Assembly: GCA_022036555.1 (NCBI GenBank)
Contig: CM039139.1
Span: forward strand, 14,536,319 to 14,600,318
DNA length: 64,000 nt
Source of the DNA: Microstegium vimineum
Taxonomy: Eukaryota; Streptophyta; Magnoliopsida; Poales; Poaceae
Direction: 5' to 3'
Positions 54,270 to 64,000 of this stretch are shown here, one piece after another. The position numbers and the translations under genes were made by a program. Within the stretch, counting starts at the first letter, position 1; every line of letters starts with the position of its first letter. The notes under the pieces were generated by a model. That model saw only the letters and a program-made list of their open reading frames with translations, was not told the origin of the DNA and searched no databases.

Positions 54270-57200
54270 AATCGCAAAAAACCCCGATTCAATTTCGTTT
54301 GAAGATATGCATGTGTGTTGTTTGCCGTTTCTTTTCGGGGTTAATTTTTGGGGCCCCCCCGGGTTGTCCCTTAGGGGGAGCATTCCCCAACTCAAGCACT
54401 TTTTTACCCCTTTTGTGGCAATTGATCCCCTTTGGGTTCCATTCGAATATTTTGACTAAAAAAAAATTAACTATGGCAAACTATTTAAAAGAGTGTTTTT
54501 GGGATGGTTTCATATCAAACCCCAACAGGTGTTATTTTTTTCTTATTGGGATTGGAACTGGTTGGGAGAAAAAAGCAAAAAAAACCAATTTTAAAAATTC
54601 TATTTAAAAGGGTGGGGGCCCGCCGACGGCGCTTGGGTCAATTGCTCAGGTCGTCGGTGTCCAGATTAAAGTTGCCCGCTTTTGGGCGCGGACGTCCCCC
54701 CCCCGTCCGTCGCTCAATGGCTCAGGCGTTTCAAATCGTTTGTAAGCCCAACGGACGTGGTGGCGCTCCCGGCGCCGTCGAAAAGACAGAGGTCCGTCGC
54801 CCGTCGGGCGTCCGTCGCAAATTAAGGCGCAAATTTTTAAAAAAACCCCCCCCTTTCCCTTTTTTTCTCGCTTGATTCAGTCCCCGCCGCGCTCGCGCTC
54901 AACCCAACCGCCCCCGGGCCCCGTTCCCCCCTTTCGCCGCCGCGGTCCTTCTTCGCCGCCCGGTGCTCCCCCCCTGCGCCGCCGCCTTTCCCCCCTGCAC
55001 CCGCCGCGCGGGCCCCTCCCCTTGGCGATTCCCGCCCACCCTCCTTGCAAAACCCCCCCGCAGGCCATGACCCCCACCTTGCCCCCACAATCTTCCCCCC
55101 GCATCCTCCCTCTTAAGGAAAAATTGATTGGCTCTCACATGACATTTTTTGGATTACGTTGCGGTTGATCGATCGGGGAATCTCATCTTTTTTCATTTTG
55201 GTCAGGGTTGAGGTTTGGTTTTAGTTGGCTCTGTCCTTTCTTATTAGTTCATGTTTATGACCCCCTTTTTTTTAGGTTTTTGCTTAGGTTTTTCCCCTTT
55301 CACTAACGACGGGGGGCTTTTGGGTGTTTGTTGGGGGCGTATCAGTAAAAGGGGCAAAGCCCGGAGTACGGATCGGGGAAACCCCTTCAAGGACGTCGGG
55401 GCCCCGGGTGCCATCTTGCTTTGGGGGGCGGGTTTCGTGACAGTTGGGGCATGAGTTTGGGTTGACATTTGAGGATTTTTTGCAGGGTTTGGTTGCAAAG
55501 ACCGGATATGGCAAAAAAACAAGAATGCGGGCCCCCTTCCGGTGTAGGGTGACTCTCACCCCACCCCGTTCCCCCATGCCCGGGGGAAAGGGAAAAAAAA
55601 GCATCTAAAAGGAAGGCAAAGGCCCCTTTAGGACCCGTTTGGGGGACCCGCGCTGCTTTTGGCGGGGCCCCCTGGTAGCGGAGCGAGGGGGGGACTCGCC
55701 CCGGGTTTTTAGGCTTCGCCGGGCCCCTGGAGCGGTCGTGGTCCCCCCCCGCCCCAGACAGAGACCGTGAGGTACGAGGATTGGAGACAGAGCGTCCTAG
55801 AGACTGAGCAGCCAGAGGCCCCCGGGCCCCCCCCCCGATTGGTGATTGAGAGCCCCCGGTTTTCCCATCCCCGGGGTTGGTGCACCACCCCGCCTCCGGC
55901 CTCGGCTCCAGACCAGTGAGCACCCCGGGCGAGCGCTTCAGCGAAGCAAAGGTCACTTCCGTTCGTGACTTTTTGTCCTGGTTCCCACCCAAGGGTCCCG
56001 TGCCCCGGACGAACTTCACACCACAGGCCCCGGACTTCTAAAAACTTAATCGACATGATGTCCTTTGGGGGGAAGGGTGTGCCCTTGCCATATAGAGGGG
56101 TCGGTGGCTAGAGTCTCAGCACTTCAGTATATTCAGGGTTTGAAATCGATGGGACGAAAGAGATATCAGAAGGTTGGGGGGTTTTTTATGTTTTTTAGGA
56201 TCCCCCCCGATCCGATTTCCACACTTGGATTCTGGGGACGGCTTTTGGGTTCAGCGCTCATTCAGAGAGCTTTTTCCCGAGTCCCCCCCTTTTAGGATTA
56301 CAGTCTATGCTATGGGGTCAGGAGGCCCCCCGGGCCCCCGATGGTATGTGCCCCCTACGACCCGGAGGCCGGGGTTTTAAAGCGTTCACTGAGGGTTTTG
56401 GCCGACACACGTGCTTACCCACTGGCCGGATTTTTCACGAGGTATCGGCGTACTATCCCCCACGTTTGGGCCAGGCACGATTCACGTTTTTTAGTTTGGC
56501 TCCTTTTCATGTCGTCAGAAAGGGAATTCGACCCCGGGTTATAGTTGCGGTTGAGGATTCATAGCCCCGGGTTCAGGGGCACGGCAGCTGCAGTTTGTCA
56601 TTGGGGTTTTATTGATTTTGAAAACCCCTCAGGAGCCCCGAGATACTTACGGGTCAGCGACTGGTTTTATATATTCGATAGTCAGTATATCATGGAAACC
56701 TACCCGCCCTAGCAGGTTACGACCAGGCACCGGCAGGGGGTGTGCCACCCAGTCCAGAGGTCAGTGCTACGTTGAGGATTGCTCAGGGGAAGTGGAGATC
56801 TAGATTTGGATAGATACAGCCGGCGTCTTTGGAGGACCCCGACTCTGAAGTATGATGAGGTTACAGCCCGGGGTAGTATCACCCAAGCCCCCTGCCACGG
56901 GGGAGGGGCGGCACAGCCGCAGCAGTCCCATCCCCGGTTTTCCGGCCTCTGAGACCCATTGCTTATATACTACGAGGATGCAGGAGGAGCAGTCTCGCGG
57001 GGGAGGAGCGAGGCGCAGGATGCAGATTTACAGAGGTTACAGAGAGCAGTGGAGCTCAGGCCAGACCAGGCCGAAGGACGAGTTCCGGTCAGTTCTTTGC
57101 CCCTCAGTGCAGCAGGCAGAGATCCGAAGACCCAGAATTTTTACTTGAGCGTTTTGGCCCCCATCCAGGGGGCTTACTCCTCAGTTTCAGTTGCCCAAAA

Positions 57201-57959
57201 ACTCGCAGAGCGCAGTTTTACCTCACCTCACGCAGCCCCCCATTTTTAGTAGTTCCGACTCCCGCTTACCCTCCAGAGGCAGCGGTCGGCACCCGTCTCC
57301 TCCCTTCCCGCCACTAGCCTCTCCGAGTACCCCTCTGGGACCAGGGTCCTCTTGGTAGTTCGCCCGGAGAGTTTCAGAAGGATTCACTCCCATCGGGGAA
57401 ATACCTACTGAGGCTCGAGAGATCTGTAGCCTCTTACCTAGAGGTCCGGGAGAAGACTCCCAGGAGAGCTCGCTGCCTACCCGCTCAGAGGTTAAGTGGA
57501 TCCTCCCGGGACGAGCACTCACATGTCTTAGTTGCCTCGTGGGGATCGCTCCTGAGCAGTCCGCGCAGATGTCACCCCACTCCAGCTGCAGTTCAGCGAT
57601 GATTCATAGAATGAGGCAGTTACAGTGGAGTTCCCCTCCAGCTCAGACCCGCCCGCAGAGGTTTGCAGCGCAGTATCACTGTTGCCCTGCAGTGACACCT
57701 TCCCCTGCTCGAGTTTTCATCGTCGGGGTTCCAGGCCCGCTACTACGGGCGGAGTTAGAGGCACCAGTGAGCCCCAGGGGGGAGTCGTTGAGCAGCAGCG
57801 CATGAGCACCATGGACCCTGATTTTGATTTGGCTTTGGGGAGCAAGTATGTTCTTACAAATTCACTAACCCTTGCTCAACCCTTCCCAAATCCCTAAAGT
57901 CTAAACCCTAACTTTATTCTACTCGAGGTTCTTTGTGTCAATCCCAAAAAGGGGGAGAT
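54270..57959 (+). pseudogene. Copy A continued: spacer, corrupted third ORF and PPT
   Basis: After the copy B insertion, copy A resumes. A start matching that of the third ORF lies at about 55508 (GATATGGCA). Matching segments follow: LQYIQGL near 56140 and IAPEQSAQ near 57545. Several frames are used because of indels, so this is a remnant as given. The PPT AAAAAGGGGGAGAT is at 57946-57959. Confidence 0.75.
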
Positions 57960-58548
57960 TGAAGAATCATTGCCCCAGTTGGGGTTTTGGTGATTAACGA
58001 CAATTAGAGATTATTATGGCTAACGTGTGTTTTGCCCGAGGCCCAAAAGCGTAGCTTAGCCATTTGTGATCAACAAAATGGGCTGTTATGGGCATCACTT
58101 AACCCCCAAGATGGATATCGTTTCGGATTTCAAGGAGACAGGGTGAAGACCCTAGAATGAAGGGTAAGTGGGCCCAAAAAGGGGATGAAGGGCACTTTTG
58201 AAATAGATAGGGGTTCTCTTTTTTTTTCTTTGACCGACTATTAAGAGGGGTTTTAGATTAAATACTTTACTTAGGAAAGCTTCAGGGCTTAGGTGTGGTG
58301 CACACTTTAATTCCTTAGCTCTAAGCAAGCCAAAAGGTGACCGTAAGATAGCCTAGAACAATTTTCCTTTTTCATCGCGACGAAAAACGAAGTTTTAGAA
58401 AATGTTTTCCCGGGCCCTCGAACGCCCCCGACGGGGGCGCCGGGGGCGCTGTCCTCCCCGTCGGACCGGGGGTGTCCGGGCGCTGGGGGGTTGAGTCCAC
58501 AGCGCCGCGCCTTCCAGTGGAGTGTTTTCTTTGCTTTTGTTTTTTATG
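57960..58548 (+). repeat. Start of copy A 3' LTR, truncated by gap
   Basis: TGAAGAATCATTGCCCCAG follows the PPT and the sequence tracks the 5' LTR start for about 590 bases, with homopolymer-type errors, until the run of N. Confidence 0.85.
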
Positions 58549-58648
58549 NNNNNNNNNNNNNNNNNNNNNNNNNNNNNNNNNNNNNNNNNNNNNNNNNNNN
58601 NNNNNNNNNNNNNNNNNNNNNNNNNNNNNNNNNNNNNNNNNNNNNNNN
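58549..58648. other. Assembly gap of 100 N
   Basis: Exactly 100 ambiguous bases, the conventional placeholder for a gap of unknown size. The rest of the copy A 3' LTR and its right target duplication are lost here. Confidence 0.99.
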
Positions 58649-59248
58649 GTCAACAACAATAGGCACAGAAGGAAGCAATATCTAAAATATGGATGAATCA
58701 TTAAGCTACAAATGTCTGCAGATGCATAACAGAAAATACCATATCATTTACCCCATATATAATTTTTAAATTCAGAGTGTAGAGATAAAATAAAAGCACA
58801 CAAGTTTCTAAATCATTGTAGCCAAGATACAAACCAAGACAGACCCAAAAATCTATAATTAAGCATAGACACTTAAAACAGATGCAACAAAATGAGAACG
58901 AGACTAATGCAACCATGTTAAGGAATGAGGAAACTAACATATAATTGTGACTAAACTGTCGCTAAACTCGCACGCAGGCCCACACACAGAGAGTAACTCG
59001 AGAAGATATTAAGGCACGCCCCAACAGAGCCAAAGCTTTAATGTATTGAAGCAAGCAGATAACCAATACAGGGACTATATACAAGTTAAAACAAAAGTTG
59101 CTTTGATAATGCAGCCTGTATATATTCAGGGCAGACAGGTTACTTTGACTGAAGCTCCACCTACAGACACTTAATCAAACTGGTGTGAGCTAGAATACAT
59201 CTAGTATACAGAATTTACAGGACCTTCCAGGTATCAGATTATCACAAC

Positions 59249-61189
59249 TCACACGATTCCACCATGCCTAAAACTGCTATCCCCTCCATCAACACTGGAA
59301 TCCAAACCTGGTGAATCATACCATTTTGTTCCAGTGTAAAATCCCTCTACATGAATACCTACCAAACTTGGGTCAGTTACCATGGTGTCATCATGCATCA
59401 ATGGCTTGATGACCTTGGAATCCTCCACACCATCATCATCCCCACAGTTAAGAATACTCTTCGCATCAAAGTCACCCACATCATCCTTAAGCATCCACTT
59501 GTCACACTTTGGGCTATCGACCATGAGCATCTTCCTATCCTCGCACTCTGCTGCCATCCTATCCCACGAGACAATAGGTCCAAGGCTTGAGCCAAAGTCG
59601 GTATCATCATCATCAAGCATCTCATCATCCTTGCAGAATGCTTGATCATGCTGGTCTAACTGGTGAGATACATCCCCTGACCCCCATCCCCTGACTTCTT
59701 CATTGCCTACCATCAATGTCTCATGTTGGTAGACATTACCCTCCAAATTAAACTTCCTAATCCTGTGCAAAACCTCAGACAACTCAGTGGACAGTGACCC
59801 TAACAATTCTGGGTGCATCTTAGCCACCTTCCCTTCTAGCAAGAGAACTTCTGATCTCAGATCCCGTACTTGGTGCAGGACCGCCTGGTGCGAATCATCA
59901 ATATCAACATCTTCATCCCCCTTTGCTGAAAAGGTAGGATCACCTTCCTCACTAACACCATAAATGTCTGGATCGAACTCAAGAGCTCCCTTATGACCAA
60001 CCAACCTGTGAACAATTCGTGCATTGCCATCAAGTGGCCCTGGCTCATGCCCTGAGTGCACAGCGTAAAGCTTGAACACTGCAGTGCCCTCCTCCAAGTA
60101 CACAAAAGTCTTGTCTTTTTCATTATAATTAGCTATTGGCACAATTGCCCGAATACGGAACCCACAACCACACCTCTTTGACTGGTATGGCTCTCGCTTT
60201 AGAACCCGCGTCTTCTTACCCTCGGAATTACTGGCTGAGGATGCAGCAGTCCCACTACTTGAAGTCGGGACTCCAGCCCGATGGCACGCATAATCTTTCA
60301 CCTCAGCCATGAAGGGCTTATACCTTATATACTTCTGCCTTATACAAAGGACAACCTTGTGCTTGGCAGCCAATTGCTGTAACCTACGAGGCACATCTCG
60401 AGCCGGCACATCCAATGTCTCAGTATATTCAAACCTGCGCCGCCGCTTGCCACGTCCAGGAGATGATATAGCAGAATCAGGTAGGCCAGCAGGCGCAGCT
60501 TTACAAACGGGGCACGCAGCAACACATACACGGATAAATGATTCCGGAATACCGTAGAATTTAGCCCCCACGGTCCAGGACTGCTTGATGCGGTCGACGG
60601 TGTCCTTGAACGCGAGGTGGCGGAGCAGGTCGGGGTCGGCGTGCGACTCAGAGACTATGTCCCTCCACATGCCGACGTGGGAGACGCGCTGCGCAGCGTT
60701 GGACTTGAAGTGAAGGTGGCGGCCGTCGGGCGACGCGGCGAGCTTGTCCTGGATGCGCTTCCACGCGGTGAGGTAGGCGGTGTCCTCGTTCCGGTCCTTC
60801 CAGACGGCCCGCCACGAGGCGAGCACGGAGAGCGACGTGGCGCCGCGGACCTCGTCGGAGGAGGCGGGGCGGCCCGCGCGGATGCAGCGCAGCATGAGCC
60901 CGTAGGAGGCGGCGCTGAAGGTGTAGAACTGCGACGAGACGTGCGGGGCCGGGTCGATGGACGGCAGCAGCGCGAAGGGGGCGGAGGCGCCCACCAGGCT
61001 AGGATTCTGGCCGGGGATTTGAATCAGCGCCTCGTCGTCGGCGTCGGCGTGGAGGAGGTAGCTGCAGGGGCTAGGATTCGGGGAGCTAGGGTTTGGGTCC
61101 GGCGGGTGGGGTGATTTGGGGAAGGAGGAGGGGAGGAGGGGATTCATGGCGGAGATGGTGGGAGACGGCGACGAGGTGGTCTTCGGCAT
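59249..61189 (-). CDS. Putative zinc-finger protein of unknown function (646 aa), H2C2-like and FAR1/GCM-like motifs
   Basis: A single intact exon with ATG at 61189, GC-rich at its 5' end. I do not recognise a named gene. Visible parts: a Pro/Ser-rich N terminus (1-45); a WRAVWKDRNEDTAYLTAW segment (126-143); a pattern His183, His191, Cys226, Cys229 with the spacing and helical filler of integrase-type H2C2 zinc fingers (CVAACPVC); then Cys302, Cys340, Cys342, His378 and His381 (KRCGCGFRIRAI, AVHSGHEPG), which resembles the FAR1/WRKY-GCM1 DNA-binding fold; a probable coiled coil at about 435-480; and an acidic C-terminal region. A nuclear DNA-binding role is inferred. The downstream 58649-59248 is AT-rich and probably includes its 3' UTR. 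Confidence 0.8.
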   Translation of the reverse strand: MPKTTSSPSPTISAMNPLLPSSFPKSPHPPDPNPSSPNPSPCSYLLHADADDEALIQIPGQNPSLVGASAPFALLPSIDPAPHVSSQFYTFSAASYGLMLRCIRAGRPASSDEVRGATSLSVLASWRAVWKDRNEDTAYLTAWKRIQDKLAASPDGRHLHFKSNAAQRVSHVGMWRDIVSESHADPDLLRHLAFKDTVDRIKQSWTVGAKFYGIPESFIRVCVAACPVCKAAPAGLPDSAISSPGRGKRRRRFEYTETLDVPARDVPRRLQQLAAKHKVVLCIRQKYIRYKPFMAEVKDYACHRAGVPTSSSGTAASSASNSEGKKTRVLKREPYQSKRCGCGFRIRAIVPIANYNEKDKTFVYLEEGTAVFKLYAVHSGHEPGPLDGNARIVHRLVGHKGALEFDPDIYGVSEEGDPTFSAKGDEDVDIDDSHQAVLHQVRDLRSEVLLLEGKVAKMHPELLGSLSTELSEVLHRIRKFNLEGNVYQHETLMVGNEEVRGWGSGDVSHQLDQHDQAFCKDDEMLDDDDTDFGSSLGPIVSWDRMAAECEDRKMLMVDSPKCDKWMLKDDVGDFDAKSILNCGDDDGVEDSKVIKPLMHDDTMVTDPSLVGIHVEGFYTGTKWYDSPGLDSSVDGGDSSFRHGGIV

Positions 61190-63261
61190 CTTCGGAAAAC
61201 AAAATTTCTCGTCGCGATTTTGGGGGATTTTTCCTCTCCAGTTTCACTGTGCCCGTGTGTGCAGCTAGCTATATACTACACCTCTGGTTTGGTTCGCCGG
61301 TCATCTTCCTCGAGCTTTTTATCGACCTATCTATCGCCTCTGCAGTCTGCACTGCTGCGTGTGCCTCTGTGGACTGCGGCTGTGGGGGACGGTGAGGCGG
61401 GCCGTGCCGCACTCGTGTGACTGCAAGACGGGGCCGCCTAGCGATGTGATTCATGGGCCGAATGTCAGTCGGTTTGGCGCTTTCGAGTGGGTCTGGCTCC
61501 GGTCCGGGCGATACCTCTCCTGTCTGCAGCAACTGCGCTGCTTGGCTTGGCCAGTTGGTGTGCCAAGAGGCTAGAGGGTCACATGATGCATATATCATGT
61601 TTTCTCCGTTTGGTTTATCACCTATGGTATAGTATTTTTATCTCATGATAAAACAACCAGAAACAAAATCAACTGCAAAAACGATCTATCGAACAGTCCA
61701 CTCATCTGCAAGAGTTGGATGGCACTTTGCTCTGAACCAAAAGTTCGCTTGCTATGGACCAAGAGTTCACTTTCGTCGTCCTGAACTTTGCTAGCTCGGC
61801 GAGGCACATAGCCCTTGCTGCCACCTTCACCAAGGGTTAGTCTTTTGTTTCAGGAACCTAGAATTGGAAGTGTAGAGATGTTCTGATAGAGGTTGTTACT
61901 AGGAGTTGCCAAACATATAGCTTGCTCTTGAGTATCAAAAAATGAGGCATCAACAAAGTTGGGAATATCATGAAGTTTATCTTTTGTCACGTGACACTTT
62001 GTTAAGATAGCAAATCAGAAACATATAGCCTGTAGGATCCAAGTGATCTTTAGGAACAAAAGAACTGAGTCTCATGGAGCAAAAAAACAAAATCAGGGCG
62101 CAATCGTTAAGACAACGCACACACCCATACACTGAAGGAATTCTAGATCGGACGGCATGGGCCATATCAAATTTTGGTAAGTACTGTATCATTCATCCAA
62201 GATCCGTGCATTTTATTTTATAACCCGGCACCGTTTACATTTGAACCATGTAAAACCTTATAAAGGGACATATATTTCAGGGAGCAAATGGTAACGCCAT
62301 CTAACCTAGTTTGTATTGTTGGTTGCTAACAATCATCTGTTTCTAAAATCCAAAACTCTTAGAATCCTCTTTTCAAGAAGATAAACATATTTAAAATGAG
62401 AACATACTTTTGTTTTTAAATTGCTCCACCTTATACACAGCAGTAGTCTTTAGAACACATTCGACTCTCGTATTGTTACGAGACAATAACAATTCACAAC
62501 TAGGTTGAAACAAGGGACAATAGCAAGTCACGGAGGTGCAGGTGAAGAGTAATATTCGCCCACAACATTATGATGGTTTCAATGAGAACATTATGATCTA
62601 GAAACCACCCCGCTTCAAAAGCATCAGGAGGAAAATCACCCAACCATAAAGATTTAAATGGTAAGCAAAAATCATGTCGTATGGTTGAGGGAACATGAAT
62701 ACCATATCCATCGCGAGGTTATAACACTAACCATATGAAGCTCCACTAGTTGTGTTAACCACATCTTCGACTCCTTTTCGAGCAAGGTTATAACAGTAAC
62801 AATATAAACTCGATCCACTAGTGCCTAGTGGTGTTAACCACGTCTTAGACTTCTTTTAGGGCAAATATATTGATGTCGTATACTAGATAATCTAATATAG
62901 AACCATATAATCTTAAGATGATCAATACAAAACATGTACAATGATAGCCTTTGTATTTCTAAACTATCTCGTAGTAACTCACAATTTCTTAGTTCGTGCA
63001 TATATAGAAGAAAAAAACATTGTGAGACAAATGACAACGGTAACAACTAACAAATACAATGGTACAATGACAGCCTTTGTATTTCTAAATTTTGTTTTGC
63101 AAAACAACTTATTTCTCACATTTCTCTTTTTTCACACCCATAAAAAATCTACTTGATATTACACAACAATTTAGGTCCAACGTGATCTCATATTTGCACT
63201 AAAGATTTTTTTCGAAAGAAGCACATCAAACTTTAGAAGATGTCACATCGAGTGTCTGAAT
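61190..63261. other. Intergenic; promoter side of the 646-aa gene, then no supported gene
   Basis: GC-rich DNA to about 61580 is probably the promoter and leader of the minus-strand gene. Beyond it the sequence is AT-rich with an imperfect duplication at 62716-62866. No exon is recognised. Confidence 0.4.
62716..62866. repeat. Imperfect tandem duplication, about 70 bp unit
   Basis: AGGTTATAACA starts at 62716 and again at 62784. Each copy continues through a TCCACTAGT and GTGTTAACCAC segment to a CTTCGACT/CTTAGACT and TTTTCGAGCA/TTTTAGGGCA end. Confidence 0.65.
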
Positions 63262-63531
63262 ACTAGTTAGAAGGACTAAATATGAGCTAATTATAAAACT
63301 AATTATAGAAGCCTTGATTAGTTCGCGAAACAAATCTATTAGAAATAATTAATCCATCATATTCGCGAGACAAATTTATTAAACCTAATTAATTTATCAT
63401 TAGCACATGTTTACTGTAATATCAATTATAAAATCATAGACTAATTAGATTTAATAGATTTGTTTCTCAAATTAGTCTCGATATATATAATTAGTTTTAT
63501 AATTAATCTATATTTAATATTCTAAACTAGT
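63262..63531. mobile_element. Degraded MITE with long inverted terminal arms
   Basis: The left arm ACTAGTTAGAA...AATTATAAAACTAATTATA and right arm are imperfect inverted copies over about 80 bases. The interior contains AATTAATCCATCAT and CATGTTTACTGTA, as in the MITE at 28908-29252. No target duplication is identified. Confidence 0.65.
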
Positions 63532-63674
63532 GTTAAACCTCTCAACTGTCAGATAAAAAAGAAACAAGACACCCTCACAAAACACTGTCCGCCTCCTTGC
63601 CATTCTCAAGTCACACTACTCTTTATCTCTTTCCTCTATCCAAAGCCAGAAACCCCCCGAAAACATCCCCGGCC

Positions 63675-63884
63675 ATGCCGACCGCAGCCCAGGTCGCCGC
63701 CACCTTCCTCTCGTTCCTCTCCTCCTCCTCCACACACCACCCCACCCCCTCCTCCTCCGTCTCCCTCGGGACAAACCCTGTCCTACCCGTCTCCCTTCGG
63801 GCCGCTGTTACAGGTGGCCCACGGCTCGCCTCCCGCCCCCGGGGGCCGCCGCGTCGGCGCCGCCGTCGCCCAGCTCCCCACCAA
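63675..63884 (+). CDS. Possible first exon of a + strand gene, cut by the window end
   Basis: ATG at 63675 (MPTAAQVAATFL) follows a CT-rich leader, and a GTAAGC donor lies at 63885. The ATG frame becomes Arg-rich near the donor. The overlapping frame with TCC at 63781 reads a more protein-like PFGPLLQVAHGSPPAPGG to the same donor but has no ATG. Either the start is elsewhere or an indel separates the two. No homologue recognised. Confidence 0.35.
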
Positions 63885-64000
63885 GTAAGCAGAAACGATG
63901 ATACTCCAACCTCTCACCGACGTTAATTAGTCCTGATCTTGAGCTATTACTTTATTTCCTTATCCCTTAGCCTTACATCTCTTGGAAGTTAGCACATTGA

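Larger units (their letters stand above)
33916..58548 (+). mobile_element. Sirevirus-like copia element, copy A, interrupted by copy B and cut by a gap
   Basis: The 5' LTR (33916-35540) is followed by an initiator-Met primer site, gag-pol to 41256 and spacer to about 41388. The element is then split by copy B in reverse orientation (41389-54269). It resumes at 54270 with the rest of the spacer, an envelope-position ORF remnant and the PPT AAAAAGGGGGAGAT, then a 3' LTR from 57960 that runs into the assembly gap. The spacer motif around TTTAAAC...ATCGCAA continues across the insertion when compared with the same spacer in copy B (about 47500-47570, minus strand). Long LTRs, the PPT and a third ORF after pol are Sirevirus (SIRE/Maximus) traits. 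Confidence 0.85.

Noticed and set aside
54837..55168. GC-rich open frames on both strands
   Set aside because: Corrupted Sirevirus-like spacer with runs of C and G. No domain or start evidence.

Overview
This window is plant nuclear DNA, almost certainly from a grass (Poaceae). The evidence is spliced GC-rich genes, an SRP19 and an ACT-repeat (ACR) gene of plant type, Tourist-like and other MITEs, and dense nested LTR retrotransposons that include a long-LTR Sirevirus-type copia family. The species cannot be named from the sequence. No bacterial operon, CRISPR array, rRNA or convincing tRNA gene is present.

Layout. 1-5083: the 3' part of a large Gypsy element on + (PPT plus a 1.54 kb LTR). 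It carries a decayed antisense gene of the plant 'putative gypsy-type transposon' family with its own TATA box. 5084-8158: intergenic with one MITE. 8159-10448 (-): a four-exon ACT-repeat gene, complete and intact. 10449-15055: intergenic. 15056-18309: a complete hAT transposon with an uninterrupted 825-aa transposase and a perfect 8-bp target duplication. 20706-23511 (-): the SRP19 gene (140 aa, three exons). It has been hit twice. A 997-bp hAT derivative lies inside coding exon 2, and a 7-kb copia element (23588-30605) lies 76 bp upstream of the start codon. That copia element has itself received a Tourist-like MITE inside its reverse transcriptase. 30606-33915: flank, a second MITE and a zf-RVT (LINE-type) fragment.

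33916-58548: two copies of one Sirevirus-like copia family, nested in opposite orientations. Copy A (+) has its 5' LTR at 33916-35540 and gag-pol up to 41256. It is interrupted at about 41388 by copy B (-, about 41389-54269), then resumes with its 3' ORF and 3' LTR until a 100-N assembly gap at 58549-58648. Copy B carries an envelope-position ORF of 904 codons broken only by six in-frame TAG codons. From about 46.4 kb to the gap the sequence is badly corrupted (homopolymer expansions, small deletions), which looks like unpolished consensus rather than biology.

58649-64000: an intact single-exon gene on - (59249-61189, 646 aa). It combines an integrase-type H2C2 zinc-finger pattern with a FAR1/GCM-like C..CxC..HxxH pattern. 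It is followed by intergenic DNA with a MITE relic and the possible first exon of a + strand gene cut by the window end.

The host genes (ACR, SRP19, the 646-aa gene, the 3' partial gene) have no visible functional link. The window is best read as a gene-poor stretch with several generations of transposon insertion that can be ordered by nesting.
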